Source: an uncultured Clostridia bacterium
GTDB lineage: Bacteria > Bacillota > Clostridia > Oscillospirales > Ruminococcaceae
Direction: 5' to 3'
DNA length: 64,000 bases
NCBI GenBank assembly: GCA_944388075.1
Contig: CALXHI010000030.1
Span: forward strand, 1 to 64,000
The translations under genes were made by a program, and so were the position numbers. Numbering within the stretch: position 1 is the first letter of the stretch; every line of letters starts with the position of its first letter. The notes below the pieces were generated by a model, which did no database searches, had not been told where the DNA came from, and saw only the letters and a list, made by a program, of their open reading frames with translations. Of this stretch, positions 42,839 through 53,972 are shown piece by piece.

Positions 42839-43774
42839 TCAACCGTTGAACGAGATAACCTCACTGTTTTGCAGCGACAGCAGATACATCAAGCGGATTT
42901 TATCCCGATATTCGGGCTTGACCAGATAATAGATGTATGTTTCCATGACATTGAAGGAGAGTCCCGATCTGCCTTCGATTTTGAAGTTCCGGAAGCCCAT
43001 CGGCACATACTTCTCATAGATATCATCGGGGGTAATATGGGTAGAGAATCCGGTGGTATCATAGAGGAGGCGTTCGCTGTGGGGGCAGGTGAAGCGTTCG
43101 GGATTATGGAAAGCGGCTTGCGGACCTTTGGTTTTGAGGTGTTCGCTGTAGCGCAGCTGGGTACGGGCGAGGTATTGGTAATGTTCATGGCGGCGAGGAC
43201 ATGCCGGCGGACAGACCGCATTGACGAGCAGCTCGACCTTTTCTTTGTGGGGGAGCTGTTCGAGTGTTTCCCACTGATTGTTGAAGTTATAGTCGAGGAC
43301 AACGTAATCGTAATCCTTGTCCAGTTCCTCCACGAGCTTGTCGTGATCGGTAATCTGCTTGCAGGTGGAGGAGGTGATTTGGAATCCGGGATAATGGCTG
43401 CGGATATATGCTTCGAGAACGGGCGAGGTCAGAATCACGCCATTGCGTTTGTCGGGTGTTTCCGCCATTTTGAGGCAGTCGTTGCAGTGGGGGTCATCGA
43501 GATGCTGTTCCTCGATGAGAGGATTGGTGAAGGTATAGCGCAGGGAAATGCCTTCCTGATTGAGCATTTGAAGGATTTGCTTGATCTGCTTTTTCTCAAA
43601 GATACCGCCCATACAGCGGCCGCCGTTCCATTGAGAGGACGGAAATTCGCCATACATCGAGGCAATCTGCACGCCGTCACGGAAGCAGTCGGGGAACTTT
43701 TTCATCAGCATCAACAGCATAAAATTGAGGTTAAAGTGACGGGTAAAATCGGGAATATGGAAGTAAATCGGCAT
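42839..43774 (-). CDS. Uncharacterised protein resembling U32-peptidase-like TIM barrels
   Basis: This 311-residue soluble protein contains many Cys: GGRCMGG, HCNDCLKM, SSTCKQ, NAVCPPACPRRHEHY and FTCPHSER. The order of conserved-looking pieces (NGVILTSPVLEAYIRSHYPG, then YDYVVLDYNFN, then NAVCPPACPRR) recalls U32-type proteins such as YhbV/UbiV and TrhP, which use a Cys cluster to hold an iron-sulfur cluster. This is a resemblance only. AAGGAG precedes the ATG. It follows the DUF5662 gene by 12 bp, so the two are co-transcribed from the promoter at 44380. Confidence 0.7.
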   Translation of the reverse strand: MPIYFHIPDFTRHFNLNFMLLMLMKKFPDCFRDGVQIASMYGEFPSSQWNGGRCMGGIFEKKQIKQILQMLNQEGISLRYTFTNPLIEEQHLDDPHCNDCLKMAETPDKRNGVILTSPVLEAYIRSHYPGFQITSSTCKQITDHDKLVEELDKDYDYVVLDYNFNNQWETLEQLPHKEKVELLVNAVCPPACPRRHEHYQYLARTQLRYSEHLKTKGPQAAFHNPERFTCPHSERLLYDTTGFSTHITPDDIYEKYVPMGFRNFKIEGRSGLSFNVMETYIYYLVKPEYRDKIRLMYLLSLQNSEVISFNG

Positions 43775-43786
43775 TGATATTTCTCC

Positions 43787-44317
43787 TTATCGTTTGAGGG
43801 TACGGATATAGGCGAAGGTCGCAGCTTCGCCTTTTTCGGCGAGCAGTCGGAGCAGGTAATGCAGCTGCTTTGAGGTGGTGGGGTGAATGGGCCGGCGGTG
43901 CTGCTTGTCGCCCTTGAGGAAATAGTTGAGCGGGTCGGCGTTGGTATAGGCTTTGCCACGGTACACACGGCTAGCCGCTACTCGGTCGCAGAACATCTCG
44001 ATGAGATACCGCTGCGGCATCTGCACCGGCTCATAGCAGCGGGTTTCGGGGTTGACATCGGACCAATACTCAAAGTGATGCTTATTTCTGCCCTTATGGT
44101 GCATCCATGCCGAGGAATAGCCGGTCAATTCCCGTTCCTGCTCGTTGGGGCTGCGATTGCCCTGATAGTAGCGGATACCGGGGAGCAATTCGGTCGGGGA
44201 GAATTTCGAGAGGTCGTGCAGCAGCCCCTGCAAGGGGATACCGGCACGGCAGCAGTAATAGAATACCCAATGGCGGTGTCGACAGATGGTGCGCAAATGG
44301 GCAATCGGATGAATCAT
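43787..44317 (-). CDS. DUF5662 family protein
   Basis: This 176-residue protein is rich in His and aromatic residues. The N-terminal part contains the metal-binding-like motif LLHDLSKFSPTEL, then AWMHHKGRNKHHFEYW and MFCDRVAASRVYRG. This pattern matches DUF5662, which looks like an HD-type metal-dependent hydrolase of unknown substrate. AAAGGAG precedes the ATG and a consensus promoter lies 62 bp further up. It forms a two-gene unit with the U32-like protein gene. Confidence 0.85.
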   Translation of the reverse strand: MIHPIAHLRTICRHRHWVFYYCCRAGIPLQGLLHDLSKFSPTELLPGIRYYQGNRSPNEQERELTGYSSAWMHHKGRNKHHFEYWSDVNPETRCYEPVQMPQRYLIEMFCDRVAASRVYRGKAYTNADPLNYFLKGDKQHRRPIHPTTSKQLHYLLRLLAEKGEAATFAYIRTLKR

Positions 44318-44379
44318 GGCAGGCTCCTTTCCAAAGGAAGTTGGCGGTGCGGTAAAAAGTTTCGCATTCCACTGATTCT

Positions 44380-44408
44380 ATTATATCACAATTTCCCAAA
44401 TTTCGCAA
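44380..44408 (-). promoter_or_regulatory. Promoter of the DUF5662 unit
   Basis: On the minus strand TTGCGA (44408-44403), 17 bp, then TATAAT (44385-44380). Confidence 0.75.
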
Positions 44409-44529
44409 GAGAAAAACGAGGGGTTTTCAAATGCTTTGGGTGGATGTGTTTTGGAGCGTGCTTCGATCAAAAAATCGAAATTTACATCAATTTAAGATTT
44501 TTAATATTAAATTCTAATCCAAGTCGAAA

Positions 44530-44567
44530 AAAACGGAACGCTCTCCTGCAACAGAGCGTTCCGTTTT
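44530..44567. terminator. Bidirectional terminator below the DUF2752 gene
   Basis: A perfect 15-bp stem (AAAACGGAACGCTCT 44530-44544 with 44553-44567) has an 8-base loop with A/T runs on both sides. Confidence 0.9.
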
Positions 44568-44600
44568 CTTGTATGGAGTAGGCAGGCGGCTTGTGTGCCG

Positions 44601-44993
44601 TCAAAGGTTTCGCAAAACGCCGAATAGCAGCAGAATGACGATACAGCCCCAGAGAATGCCGTTGGAGCATTTGCTGTGCCTGTCGAGCCATCGGGGCATC
44701 CAAATCAGCCGAATCAGCCAAAGCACCCCAAAAAACGGCAGCATGAAAAACAGAACCGGATTAGCGTCCAAGGCGGCTTGCCATTCTAAGTGCAGCAGAT
44801 GGAGCAGCATTCGGCTGATGCCGCAGCCGGGGCATTGCAGTCCCGTGACCTGATAGAACACGCAGGGGATCCCGATTCCTGTCAGCCGCACGAACAGATA
44901 ATACCCAAGTAACAGCAGAAAAACCAAGCCCGCTTGCTTCAGAAGACGCTTGCGGGCTGTGTTGTGTTCGGGCTTAGAAACGGTTGGTTGCAA
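44601..44993 (-). CDS. DUF2752 membrane protein, TTG start
   Basis: This 130-residue protein has three transmembrane helices (about 22-42, 75-95 and 108-128) and the DUF2752 signature YQVTGLQCPGCGISRM, with its CxxC pair. The family function is unknown. The frame starts at TTG 44993, which overlaps the end of the DUF4234 gene by 20 bases and has no clear Shine-Dalgarno, so it is probably translated by coupling. A terminator follows at 44530-44567. Confidence 0.82.
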   Translation of the reverse strand: MQPTVSKPEHNTARKRLLKQAGLVFLLLLGYYLFVRLTGIGIPCVFYQVTGLQCPGCGISRMLLHLLHLEWQAALDANPVLFFMLPFFGVLWLIRLIWMPRWLDRHSKCSNGILWGCIVILLLFGVLRNL

Positions 44994-45468
44994 TTTTATT
45001 CAGCTCATTCTGCATGAGACCATAGCTGACGATACCCAAGCCAAAGACGGTCAGGATCAGGTACAGGATGCCGTTGCTGCCGCCGGGCTGACCGCACTGA
45101 GACATATATCTGTCAATGTAATCGCCGCGCTTGTACATCCAATAGTAGGTGTAGATACCGCAGGTGACGAGGCACAACAGGAATGCCATGCCGCCCGAGG
45201 TTGCATTCGGGTCACCGCTGATTTTGTTGGTATCCTCGGTCAGCTTGAGGAACCAGTAGAGGGTGTAGATGCCGCAGGTCACAAAGCTCAAGATGATGCA
45301 TAGAGCAATGTTGCGCTGTTCGAGAGTGACATTCACAACCGGTGTGCTGAAATTGGAGAAACCGGGATTGCCCATGGGGGGAATTGCTTCGCCTCTCAGG
45401 TCCGCCCCGCAGGAGATGCAGAAATTCGTGCCTTCGTCATTGGGTGTGCCGCATTGTTTACAGATCAT
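44974..45468 (-). CDS. Zinc-ribbon DUF4234 membrane protein
   Basis: This 164-residue protein begins with a zinc ribbon (MICKQCGTPNDEGTNFCISCGADL). After a Pro/Gly/Asn linker it has a DUF4234 region with three to four helices and two copies of the pattern FVTCGIYTLYW / LVTCGIYTYYW. Proteins of this type are common in clostridia and of unknown role. GAAAGGACGG precedes the ATG. It forms an operon with the DUF2752 gene. Confidence 0.88.
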   Translation of the reverse strand: MICKQCGTPNDEGTNFCISCGADLRGEAIPPMGNPGFSNFSTPVVNVTLEQRNIALCIILSFVTCGIYTLYWFLKLTEDTNKISGDPNATSGGMAFLLCLVTCGIYTYYWMYKRGDYIDRYMSQCGQPGGSNGILYLILTVFGLGIVSYGLMQNELNKIATNRF

Positions 45469-45536
45469 TTGTATCCGTCCTTTCGTTTTGGCTGTTTGCC
45501 GCTTGTTTTCGCAAGATTGTCACTTGCGTTACACAT

Positions 45537-45565
45537 ATTATATCATATTATCCTGCATTTGTCAA
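45537..45565 (-). promoter_or_regulatory. Promoter of the DUF4234-DUF2752 unit
   Basis: On the minus strand TTGACA (45565-45560), 17 bp, then TATAAT (45542-45537): perfect consensus. Confidence 0.85.
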
Positions 45566-45691
45566 GGGATTCGGGCGATATTTTGAACAATCAAACTGCA
45601 AGTGGTGGGAAAACGCATTTGAGCATATCCGAATGAACCGAGTGATTGATGAGAAACCATTTTGCAAACAACGACAGAATGTTCCTGAATT

Positions 45692-45832
45692 TTAGGGCAA
45701 CACCGCACTTTTTCCGCCATATTTCACAAAAAGGCTTAGAGATACCACAGAGTATTCCCTGCGCTTTTTGTTTCATCTGACGAAAAATCGACGGCGCATC
45801 TGACGCACAATCTTTGTGCGGTGTTGCCATAA
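45692..45832. repeat. ACCGCAC palindromic repeat, copy A (141 bp, MITE-like)
   Basis: The ends are 17-bp inverted repeats with one mismatch (TTAGGGCAACACCGCAC and GTGCGGTGTTGCCATAA). The inner right half (AAAAATCGACGGCGCATC and on) is nearly identical to copy B for about 46 bp. It lies 13 bp beyond the metK stop. No protein is encoded. Confidence 0.8.
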
Positions 45833-45844
45833 GTCACTTATGTT

Positions 45845-47026
45845 TCACTGACCAACCGCTGCACGGAGTGCATCCACACGATCGATGCGCTCCCAAGCCG
45901 GATTGAGGTCTTCACGCCCCATATGACCGTAGGCGGCGAGTTTACGGTACTGGGGCTTACGCAGTTCGAGCGTCTCGATGATGGCAGCCGGACGCAGGTC
46001 AAAGCACTGCTGTACAGCATTGGCGAGGGCTTCGTCATTCACAATGCCCGTGCCGAAGGTTTCGACAAAGACGGATACCGGCTTTGCCACACCGATGGCA
46101 TAGGCGAGCTGTACCTCGCAACGCTTGGCCAGACCTGCCGCAACGACATTCTTTGCGATATAGCGTGTCATGTAGGCTGCGGAACGGTCAACCTTACTCG
46201 GATCTTTGCCGGAGAATGCACCGCCGCCGTGACGGGCATAGCCGCCGTAGGTATCGACGATAATCTTACGGCCGGTCAAACCGCTGTCACCCTGCGGTCC
46301 GCCGATGACAAAACGACCGGTGGGGTTGACGAGGATTTTGGTATTGGCATCTATCAGCGTAGCAGGAATGGTGGGGGTGACGACCAATTCAGCAAGGTCG
46401 GTGCGGATCTGGTCGAGATCGACGGAGGCGGAATGCTGGGTCGAAAGCACGATCGTATCTACACGCACAGGTTTGTCATCCTCATATTCCACCGTCACCT
46501 GTGCCTTGCCATCGGGGCGCAGGTAGGGGAGCGTACCGTCCTTGCGTAGGGCGGTCAGGCGGAGTGCCAGCTTATGCGCCAGAGAAATCGGCAGTGGCAT
46601 CAGCTCTGGGGTTTCGTTGCAGGCATAGCCGAACATCATGCCCTGATCGCCGGCACCTTGCAAGGCAAAGGAATCCTCGTTGTCATCGGTGCAATCATAG
46701 GCGGCATCGACACCCTGTGCAATATCGCCGGACTGCTTGTCGATGGTCGTCAGCACGGAGCAGGTGTAGCCATCGAAGCCGTATTTCGCACGGTCATAGC
46801 CAATATCGACAATGACTTCACGGGCGATACGGGGAATATCGACCTGTGCAGTTGTAGTGATTTCGCCCATGCACAGCACCATACCGGTGGTGCAGCAGGT
46901 TTCGCAAGCCACACGGGCATACGGGTCTTGCTCGAGAATTTCGTCGAGGACGGCATCGGAAATCTGGTCGCAGATTTTATCCGGATGCCCTTCTGTGACG
47001 GATTCGGACGTGAAAAAGCGTCTCAT
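45845..47026 (-). CDS. metK: S-adenosylmethionine synthetase
   Basis: This 393-residue enzyme makes SAM from methionine and ATP. Motifs are [19 protein letters not shown] (GHPDK at 13-17), [12 protein letters not shown], and [19 protein letters not shown], the phosphate-binding loop. ATG 47026 has GGAGG 8 bases upstream. An ATG at 47041 overlaps that Shine-Dalgarno. A SAM-I riboswitch with its terminator precedes the gene, so excess SAM should stop its transcription. It ends next to repeat copy A. Confidence 0.98.
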   Translation of the reverse strand: MRRFFTSESVTEGHPDKICDQISDAVLDEILEQDPYARVACETCCTTGMVLCMGEITTTAQVDIPRIAREVIVDIGYDRAKYGFDGYTCSVLTTIDKQSGDIAQGVDAAYDCTDDNEDSFALQGAGDQGMMFGYACNETPELMPLPISLAHKLALRLTALRKDGTLPYLRPDGKAQVTVEYEDDKPVRVDTIVLSTQHSASVDLDQIRTDLAELVVTPTIPATLIDANTKILVNPTGRFVIGGPQGDSGLTGRKIIVDTYGGYARHGGGAFSGKDPSKVDRSAAYMTRYIAKNVVAAGLAKRCEVQLAYAIGVAKPVSVFVETFGTGIVNDEALANAVQQCFDLRPAAIIETLELRKPQYRKLAAYGHMGREDLNPAWERIDRVDALRAAVGQ

Positions 47027-47042
47027 GAAATGTACCTCCATT

Positions 47043-47210
47043 CAAAACAAAGGCGGCATTCGCCGGGAAACGAATGCCGCTGGTTGGTTGACTGCATCGT
47101 TCCTCATCGTTCGGTCGGTTCAAACCGCCGAGGGATTTGGCACCGTCGCATATGCGTGGTTGCCGCAGCTTCGCAGGTCCCGATCCTCCACTGCTCTTGA
47201 TAAGGTGATT
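47043..47210 (-). ncRNA. SAM-I riboswitch (S box) with terminator
   Basis: The minus strand shows the S-box signatures in order: CTTATCAAGAGCAGTGGAGG (47207-47188), GGATCGGGACCTGC, GCTGCGGCAACC, GGTGCCAAATCC and ACGATGAG. A terminator follows, with a perfect 10-bp stem (47080-47071 with 47062-47053) and then CTTTGTTTTG. The position upstream of metK fits feedback control by SAM binding. Confidence 0.95.
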
Positions 47211-47249
47211 GTTGCGCCGATGTGCCACATACACATACGGACTATATCT

Positions 47250-47278
47250 ATTATACCGCAGATACAGCGGCTTGTCAA
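47250..47278 (-). promoter_or_regulatory. Promoter of the metK riboswitch transcript
   Basis: On the minus strand TTGACA (47278-47273), 17 bp, then TATAAT (47255-47250). Confidence 0.88.
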
Positions 47279-47329
47279 TAGGGAATGCGTGAATTTTTTC
47301 AATCCATGGAGGTATATTTTGTGACAGCT

Positions 47330-49348
<2,019 letters not shown>

Positions 49349-49391
49349 TTACAATAGCACCGCACAGCGATGGTGTGTGTGGTACATAATA

Positions 49392-49516
49392 TTAGGGCAA
49401 CACCGCACAAAGACCGCCTGACGGCTTTGCACACCATCTGCTTGCGCTTTTTCTGTGATATTTCACAAAAAATCGACTGCGCATCTGACGCACAATCTTT
49501 GTGCGGTGTCGCCTTA
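49392..49516. repeat. ACCGCAC palindromic repeat, copy B
   Basis: The ends are TTAGGGCAACACCGCACAAAGA at 49392 and a matching inverted end to 49516, about 125 bp. The right half is almost identical to copy A. Its outermost TTA (49514-49516) supplies the stop codon of hisE on the minus strand, so it lies exactly at that gene's 3' end. A shorter related motif (GCACCGCACAGCGA) is at about 49357. Confidence 0.8.
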
Positions 49517-49852
49517 GGTGTTTTTATCAACTTGATGAAATTGCTTGAGGTTGCCGGTTTTGGCATTGCGTGCCTCGATGAGGGCTTCGACCTCTGCCCA
49601 ATCCAGACCCTGATTGGCAGCGAGTACCATCAGATGATAGAGCAGGTCATTGATTTCGTTTTTCAGTTCGTCGTTGTTACCGTTCTTAGCGGCAATGACG
49701 GTTTCGGTGGCTTCCTCGCCGACCTTCTTGCAGATTTTGTCCACACCCTGCCCGAACAGGTAGGCGGTATAGGAATTATCTTCGGCAGTACCGGCTTCAA
49801 ATGCGGCCTTGCGAGCCTGAATGACGGCAAACATTTCCTGATACGGATTCAT
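49514..49852 (-). CDS. hisE: Phosphoribosyl-ATP pyrophosphatase
   Basis: This 112-residue MazG-like enzyme makes the second step of histidine synthesis. The core motif [21 protein letters not shown] with the following [12 protein letters not shown] holds the metal-binding acidic residues. Its start overlaps the hisI stop by 4 bases. The stop codon lies in repeat copy B. It is the last gene of the his operon. Confidence 0.96.
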   Translation of the reverse strand: MNPYQEMFAVIQARKAAFEAGTAEDNSYTAYLFGQGVDKICKKVGEEATETVIAAKNGNNDELKNEINDLLYHLMVLAANQGLDWAEVEALIEARNAKTGNLKQFHQVDKNT

Positions 49853-50196
49853 GATTCGTCCTCCTGATAGATTTCATTGAAAAAGCAGCTGTACGAGCCG
49901 GTATGGCATGCCGCACCGGTTTGACGCACGTTGAGCAGCAGCGTGTCGTCATCGCAGTCGCCATAGATGGATACGACTTTCTGTACATGACCGGAGGTTG
50001 CGCCCTTGTTCCAATATTCCTGACGAGAGCGGCTCCAAAACCAGGTATAGCCGGTTTCGAGCGTGCGCTTGAGGCTCTCCCGATTCATATAGGCGAGCAT
50101 CAGCACGGTTTTCGTATCGACATCATAGCAGATTGCGGGAATGAGATCGCTCTTGACAAAGAAACGGTCGAGCGTATTGAGATCGATTTTAATCAT
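49849..50196 (-). CDS. hisI: Phosphoribosyl-AMP cyclohydrolase
   Basis: This 115-residue enzyme opens the purine ring of PR-AMP (step three). It has [27 protein letters not shown], the zinc/metal motif GDCDDDTLL and the Cys-containing [19 protein letters not shown] precedes ATG 50196. An in-frame ATG further up lies inside hisF and is not needed. Separate hisI and hisE, rather than a fusion, are encoded here. Confidence 0.96.
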   Translation of the reverse strand: MIKIDLNTLDRFFVKSDLIPAICYDVDTKTVLMLAYMNRESLKRTLETGYTWFWSRSRQEYWNKGATSGHVQKVVSIYGDCDDDTLLLNVRQTGAACHTGSYSCFFNEIYQEDES

Positions 50197-50219
50197 GGGT
50201 ATTTCCTCCACATTCAGCA

Positions 50220-50975
50220 TCAGCGTACGGCAATGCCCTTGCTGCGGCAATCCGCCTTGACTTCACCGATGGTCAACTCTCCGAAATGGAACAGCGACGC
50301 CGCCAACGCAGCGGTGGCATCGGTCTGCAAGAACACATCGGCAAAATCGGACAGCTTGCCGGCACCGCCGCTTGCGATGACCGGAATGCGCACACGGGCA
50401 CAGACCGCCTGCAGCATCTCCATATCAAAGCCCCCACGCACACCGTCGGTATCGATGGAATTCAGGCAGATTTCGCCTGCGCCGAGCCGTTCGACCTCGA
50501 CCACCCAATCGAGCAGGTCTATGCCCATATCAATGCGTGCGCCGTTGGCATAGACCGAATAGCCGCCCTTGCCGTTGCGCTTGGCATCGATGCCGACGAC
50601 GATGCACTGCGAACCGAAAATCTCTGCGCCTTCGGCAATCAGCTTCGGATTCTTGACGGCAGCGGAGTTGATGCTGATTTTGTCCGCACCGGCACGGAGT
50701 GCCTGCCGCATATCGTCAACTGTGGAGATGCCGCCGCCGACCGTCAGCGGAACGAAGACCTGCTTTGCGGTTTCCCGTACCACATCGAGGAAGGTACCTC
50801 TGCCCTCGTGGGATGCGACAATATCATAGAATACGATTTCGTCTGCGCCCTGCCGGTTGTACTCCGCAGCGCAGGCGACCGGATCGCCGACATCCTTGAC
50901 GCCTTCAAAGTTGACGCCCTTGACGACCTTGCCATGGCGGACATCCAGACAGGGAACGATTCGTTTTGCGAGCAT
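50220..50975 (-). CDS. hisF: Imidazole glycerol phosphate synthase, cyclase subunit
   Basis: This 251-residue TIM barrel has the start [22 protein letters not shown] with the catalytic Asp, [20 protein letters not shown] strand (here [10 protein letters not shown]), and the phosphate loops [10 protein letters not shown] and [10 protein letters not shown]. It works with HisH to form the imidazole ring and AICAR. Its ATG shares one base with the hisA stop (TAATG). Confidence 0.97.
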   Translation of the reverse strand: MLAKRIVPCLDVRHGKVVKGVNFEGVKDVGDPVACAAEYNRQGADEIVFYDIVASHEGRGTFLDVVRETAKQVFVPLTVGGGISTVDDMRQALRAGADKISINSAAVKNPKLIAEGAEIFGSQCIVVGIDAKRNGKGGYSVYANGARIDMGIDLLDWVVEVERLGAGEICLNSIDTDGVRGGFDMEMLQAVCARVRIPVIASGGAGKLSDFADVFLQTDATAALAASLFHFGELTIGEVKADCRSKGIAVR

Positions 50976-51709
50976 TAGGCTTTCCCTCCTTTGAGATAGG
51001 CGAGTGCATCTTTCAGCGAGAGCGTTCCCTGATAGATGGACTTGCCGCAGATTGTGCCGTACAGACCCATTTCGTTGCAGAGGATGATGTCGTCCATGGT
51101 ATGCACACCGCCGCTTGCGATGATGCGGCACTGACCGGCAGTGGCATCGGCAAGTGCCTGCAATTGCACGGCATTGACGCCGGAGAGCGTACCGTCCTTG
51201 GAGATATCGGTGAAGATGAAGTAGCGCACACCGACCCCAATCATTTGCTTTGCCAAATCGATGTAATGCACATCGGAGGTTTCGAGCCAGCCCTCGGTGG
51301 CAACCATCTCTTGCTTGGCGTCGATGCCGACCACAACCGCTTCGCTGCCGAATTTGGCAATCGCATCGGCAACAAGCTGCGGATTTTTGAGGGCAGCCGA
51401 GCCGAGAATCACACGGGAAATGCCCATATCGAGATAGGCTTGAATGGTTTCGAGATTGCGAATGCCGCCGCCGAGTTCGACTTTCAGTCCGGTTTGGGAT
51501 ACGACCTTGCGGTAAATCTCCGCATTGACCGGCTTGCCCTCTTTCGCACCGTCCAAATCGACCATATGCAGCCATGCCGCCCCATCGGCTTCAAAGCGTT
51601 TTGCAGTTTCGACCGGATCGGCGGCAACTTTGGTTGCCGTTGCATAATCGCCCTGTGTCAGACGGACGCACTGTCCGCCGTGAATATCAATCGCCGGTAA
51701 TAGGATCAT
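50975..51709 (-). CDS. hisA: Phosphoribosylformimino-AICAR ribotide isomerase
   Basis: This 244-residue TIM barrel has the start [34 protein letters not shown], and the C-terminal [10 protein letters not shown] phosphate site. It performs the Amadori step before HisHF. It overlaps hisH by 4 bases and hisF by one. Confidence 0.97.
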   Translation of the reverse strand: MILLPAIDIHGGQCVRLTQGDYATATKVAADPVETAKRFEADGAAWLHMVDLDGAKEGKPVNAEIYRKVVSQTGLKVELGGGIRNLETIQAYLDMGISRVILGSAALKNPQLVADAIAKFGSEAVVVGIDAKQEMVATEGWLETSDVHYIDLAKQMIGVGVRYFIFTDISKDGTLSGVNAVQLQALADATAGQCRIIASGGVHTMDDIILCNEMGLYGTICGKSIYQGTLSLKDALAYLKGGKA

Positions 51710-52311
51710 TTCGTCACCTCCGCAAAATTCCGCAGCATCTGCAAGCCCTTTTCGTCGGATTTCTCCGGGTGGAACTGTGCGCCGAACACATAGCCGCCAT
51801 CGGTGACGAGCGCCGGGATTTGACCGTCATAGTCGGCGGTTGCGAGGAGATAGCGGTTATCGCAGAACGCCTGATAGGAGTGGACGAAGTAGGCATACAT
51901 CGGCAGATCGATGCCGGCAAAGAGCGGGCTGTCCTGCCGAATTTCCAGTTCATTCCAGCCCATATGCGGAATGATGACCTTCTGTGAGGGAATGCGATGC
52001 ACCGAACCGGGAATCAGTCCCAGACCCTTGCAGGGCGTAACCTCATCGCTCTCCTCAAACAGCATCTGCATACCCAGACAAATGCCGAGCAGGGGTTTTT
52101 TCTTTGCCTCGGCACAGATGGTGGAAACGAGTCCTGTGCCATGCAGCGATTCCATTGCGGTAGGGAATGCACCCACACCCGGCAGAATCATCGCATCTGC
52201 CTTGCGAATGGCATCGGCATCCATCGTCATGCAATGCTCGATGCCCAGATAGCTGAGTGCATTGCTGACGCTGAACAGATTGCCGGCACTGTAATCAATG
52301 ACTGCAATCAT
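51706..52311 (-). CDS. hisH: Imidazole glycerol phosphate synthase, glutaminase subunit
   Basis: This 201-residue class I glutamine amidotransferase supplies ammonia to HisF. The nucleophile elbow is LLGICLGMQMLFEES (Cys in GICLGMQ), the oxyanion region is ILPGVGAFPTAM, and the His-Glu pair is in FGAQFHPEKS. It overlaps hisB by 4 bases and hisA by 4 bases. Confidence 0.97.
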   Translation of the reverse strand: MIAVIDYSAGNLFSVSNALSYLGIEHCMTMDADAIRKADAMILPGVGAFPTAMESLHGTGLVSTICAEAKKKPLLGICLGMQMLFEESDEVTPCKGLGLIPGSVHRIPSQKVIIPHMGWNELEIRQDSPLFAGIDLPMYAYFVHSYQAFCDNRYLLATADYDGQIPALVTDGGYVFGAQFHPEKSDEKGLQMLRNFAEVTK

Positions 52312-52892
52312 GCGAGTACTCCTTTCGTTGAGAGCACCGTACCGTCTGCATTTTCCCGAATGGCAGCTTTGAGCGCATGGGCGAATGCCTTGAACAATGC
52401 TTCACATTTGTGGTGGTCATTGCTGCCGTAACACAGATTGAGGTGGAGCGTGATACCGGCATGGACGGCAACGGCACGGAAAAATTCTTCGGTCAGACAG
52501 GCATCATAGCTGCCGATCATCGCATTGTTGAATGTCCCCTGAAAGACCAAGAACGGTCGGTTGGACAGGTCAAGCGAACAGAAGGCGAGTGCTTCATCCA
52601 TCGGAATATAGGCACTGCCGTATCTTACGATACCGGACTTATCGCCGAGTGCCTGTGCCAATGCTTGACCCAGTACAATACCGGTATCCTCGACCGTGTG
52701 GTGGGCATCGACCTGCAAATCGCCGTTGACGGCAATGCGCATAGTGATGCCGCTGTGACGAGCCAGTGCGGTCAGCATATGGTCAAAGAACCCGATGCCG
52801 GTAGCAATGACGCTGTCGCCCTTGCCGTCCATTTGGAGCGTCAGAACGATTTGGGTTTCACGGGTATTGCGGGTAATTTCGGCAGTACGCAT
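52308..52892 (-). CDS. hisB: Imidazoleglycerol-phosphate dehydratase
   Basis: This 194-residue manganese enzyme has the two family signatures: GIGFFDHMLTALARHSGI with DAHHTVEDTGIVLGQAL, and the second copy CYGSNDHHKCEALFKAFAHAL. It is the monofunctional form without a histidinol-phosphatase domain. It follows hisC by 14 bp. Confidence 0.97.
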   Translation of the reverse strand: MRTAEITRNTRETQIVLTLQMDGKGDSVIATGIGFFDHMLTALARHSGITMRIAVNGDLQVDAHHTVEDTGIVLGQALAQALGDKSGIVRYGSAYIPMDEALAFCSLDLSNRPFLVFQGTFNNAMIGSYDACLTEEFFRAVAVHAGITLHLNLCYGSNDHHKCEALFKAFAHALKAAIRENADGTVLSTKGVLA

Positions 52893-52906
52893 CGAATCTC
52901 TCTCCT

Positions 52907-53956
52907 TTATTCGGGCTGAAAAATCTCTTCAAAGGCATAGCGAAGCAAGGTCTGTTCTCGGCGAGAACCGCAGCAAATGCGCAGACCGTCCGGGAAACAG
53001 CGCACGGCTATGCCTTTCGCCGCCAATGCACCGTGAATTTCCTTTGCATAAGCGGTCTTGACAAAGACAAAGTTCGTGCGGGTCGGGTAGACCGTATCGA
53101 GATAGTCGGGGTATTTGCGTGCAAGCTCATTCATCATCGTGTAGAGCTTTTGCGTTTGCACAATCATCTCATTGCGGCAGGATTGCAAAAGGCTCTGTTC
53201 CTGCAAGACCTCTGCGGCGATGGTTTGGCTGACGGCATCGCAGTTATAGGGCGATTTCGCCGCACGCAGATAGCCGGTCAAGGTTGGGTTGGCGACGGCA
53301 AAGCCCATACGGACGGCAGCCAAACCGATGGCTTTCGAGCAGGTGCGCAGTACGATGAGATTCTCGTATTGGCTGACCAAATCGAGCACGGATTCATTCC
53401 AGAAGTCCATATACGCCTCATCGACAATGACCAGACCGGGAATGCGCTCAATCAGGCGAATGATCTCCGCACGAGGCAGACCGAGCGAGGTCGGGTTGCA
53501 GGGATTGGAGAAGATGACGGCTGCGGCATCCTGAGCGGCTGCAATCAGCGCATCGACATCGATTTGCAGCTGCTCGGTTTTCGGTACGACAACCGATTCC
53601 ATTTCGGCGAGTGCGGCATAGAAGCGGTACATTGAAAAGTCATGCGATACCGTCACCAGCTTGCTGCCGGCTTGGAGAAAGCAGTTGGTCAGGATGGAGA
53701 TCAGCTCATCGGAGCCGTTCCCGGCTGTCACGCATTCGGCAGGGATTTGATAGTATGCGGCGAAGGCGTTGATGGCATCGGTCGCAAGTGGGTCGGGATA
53801 GCGGTTGAAATCGAGCTGTTCGAGCTTTGCGGCAATGCGTTCTTTCAGCACGGCAGGCAAATCGAAATAGGATTCATTGGCATCCAACCGGATATCGAAT
53901 TGTCCGGTAATCGGGTCATAGGGCTTGAGAGCCGTGAGTTTTTCCGGCAGCTGCAT
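52907..53956 (-). CDS. hisC: Histidinol-phosphate aminotransferase
   Basis: This 349-residue PLP-dependent fold-type I aminotransferase starts with IRLDANESYFDLP and has ECVTAGNGSDELI, VDEAYMDFWNESV and the PLP-binding lysine in LRTCSKAIGLAAVRMG. ATG 53956 has AAGGAGGAAA upstream. It lies 16 bp after the hisD stop. Confidence 0.95.
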   Translation of the reverse strand: MQLPEKLTALKPYDPITGQFDIRLDANESYFDLPAVLKERIAAKLEQLDFNRYPDPLATDAINAFAAYYQIPAECVTAGNGSDELISILTNCFLQAGSKLVTVSHDFSMYRFYAALAEMESVVVPKTEQLQIDVDALIAAAQDAAAVIFSNPCNPTSLGLPRAEIIRLIERIPGLVIVDEAYMDFWNESVLDLVSQYENLIVLRTCSKAIGLAAVRMGFAVANPTLTGYLRAAKSPYNCDAVSQTIAAEVLQEQSLLQSCRNEMIVQTQKLYTMMNELARKYPDYLDTVYPTRTNFVFVKTAYAKEIHGALAAKGIAVRCFPDGLRICCGSRREQTLLRYAFEEIFQPE

Positions 53957-53972
53957 GGGTTTCCTCCTTGCT

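Noticed and set aside
44094..44408. Alternative frame overlapping the DUF5662 gene start
   Set aside because: It is antisense or out-of-frame to a gene with a clear promoter, Shine-Dalgarno and recognisable motif.
45591..45830. Frames in repeat copies A and B that both encode ATPHKDCASDA
   Set aside because: The shared peptide comes from the repeated DNA, not from protein conservation. The frames differ elsewhere and have no initiation signals.
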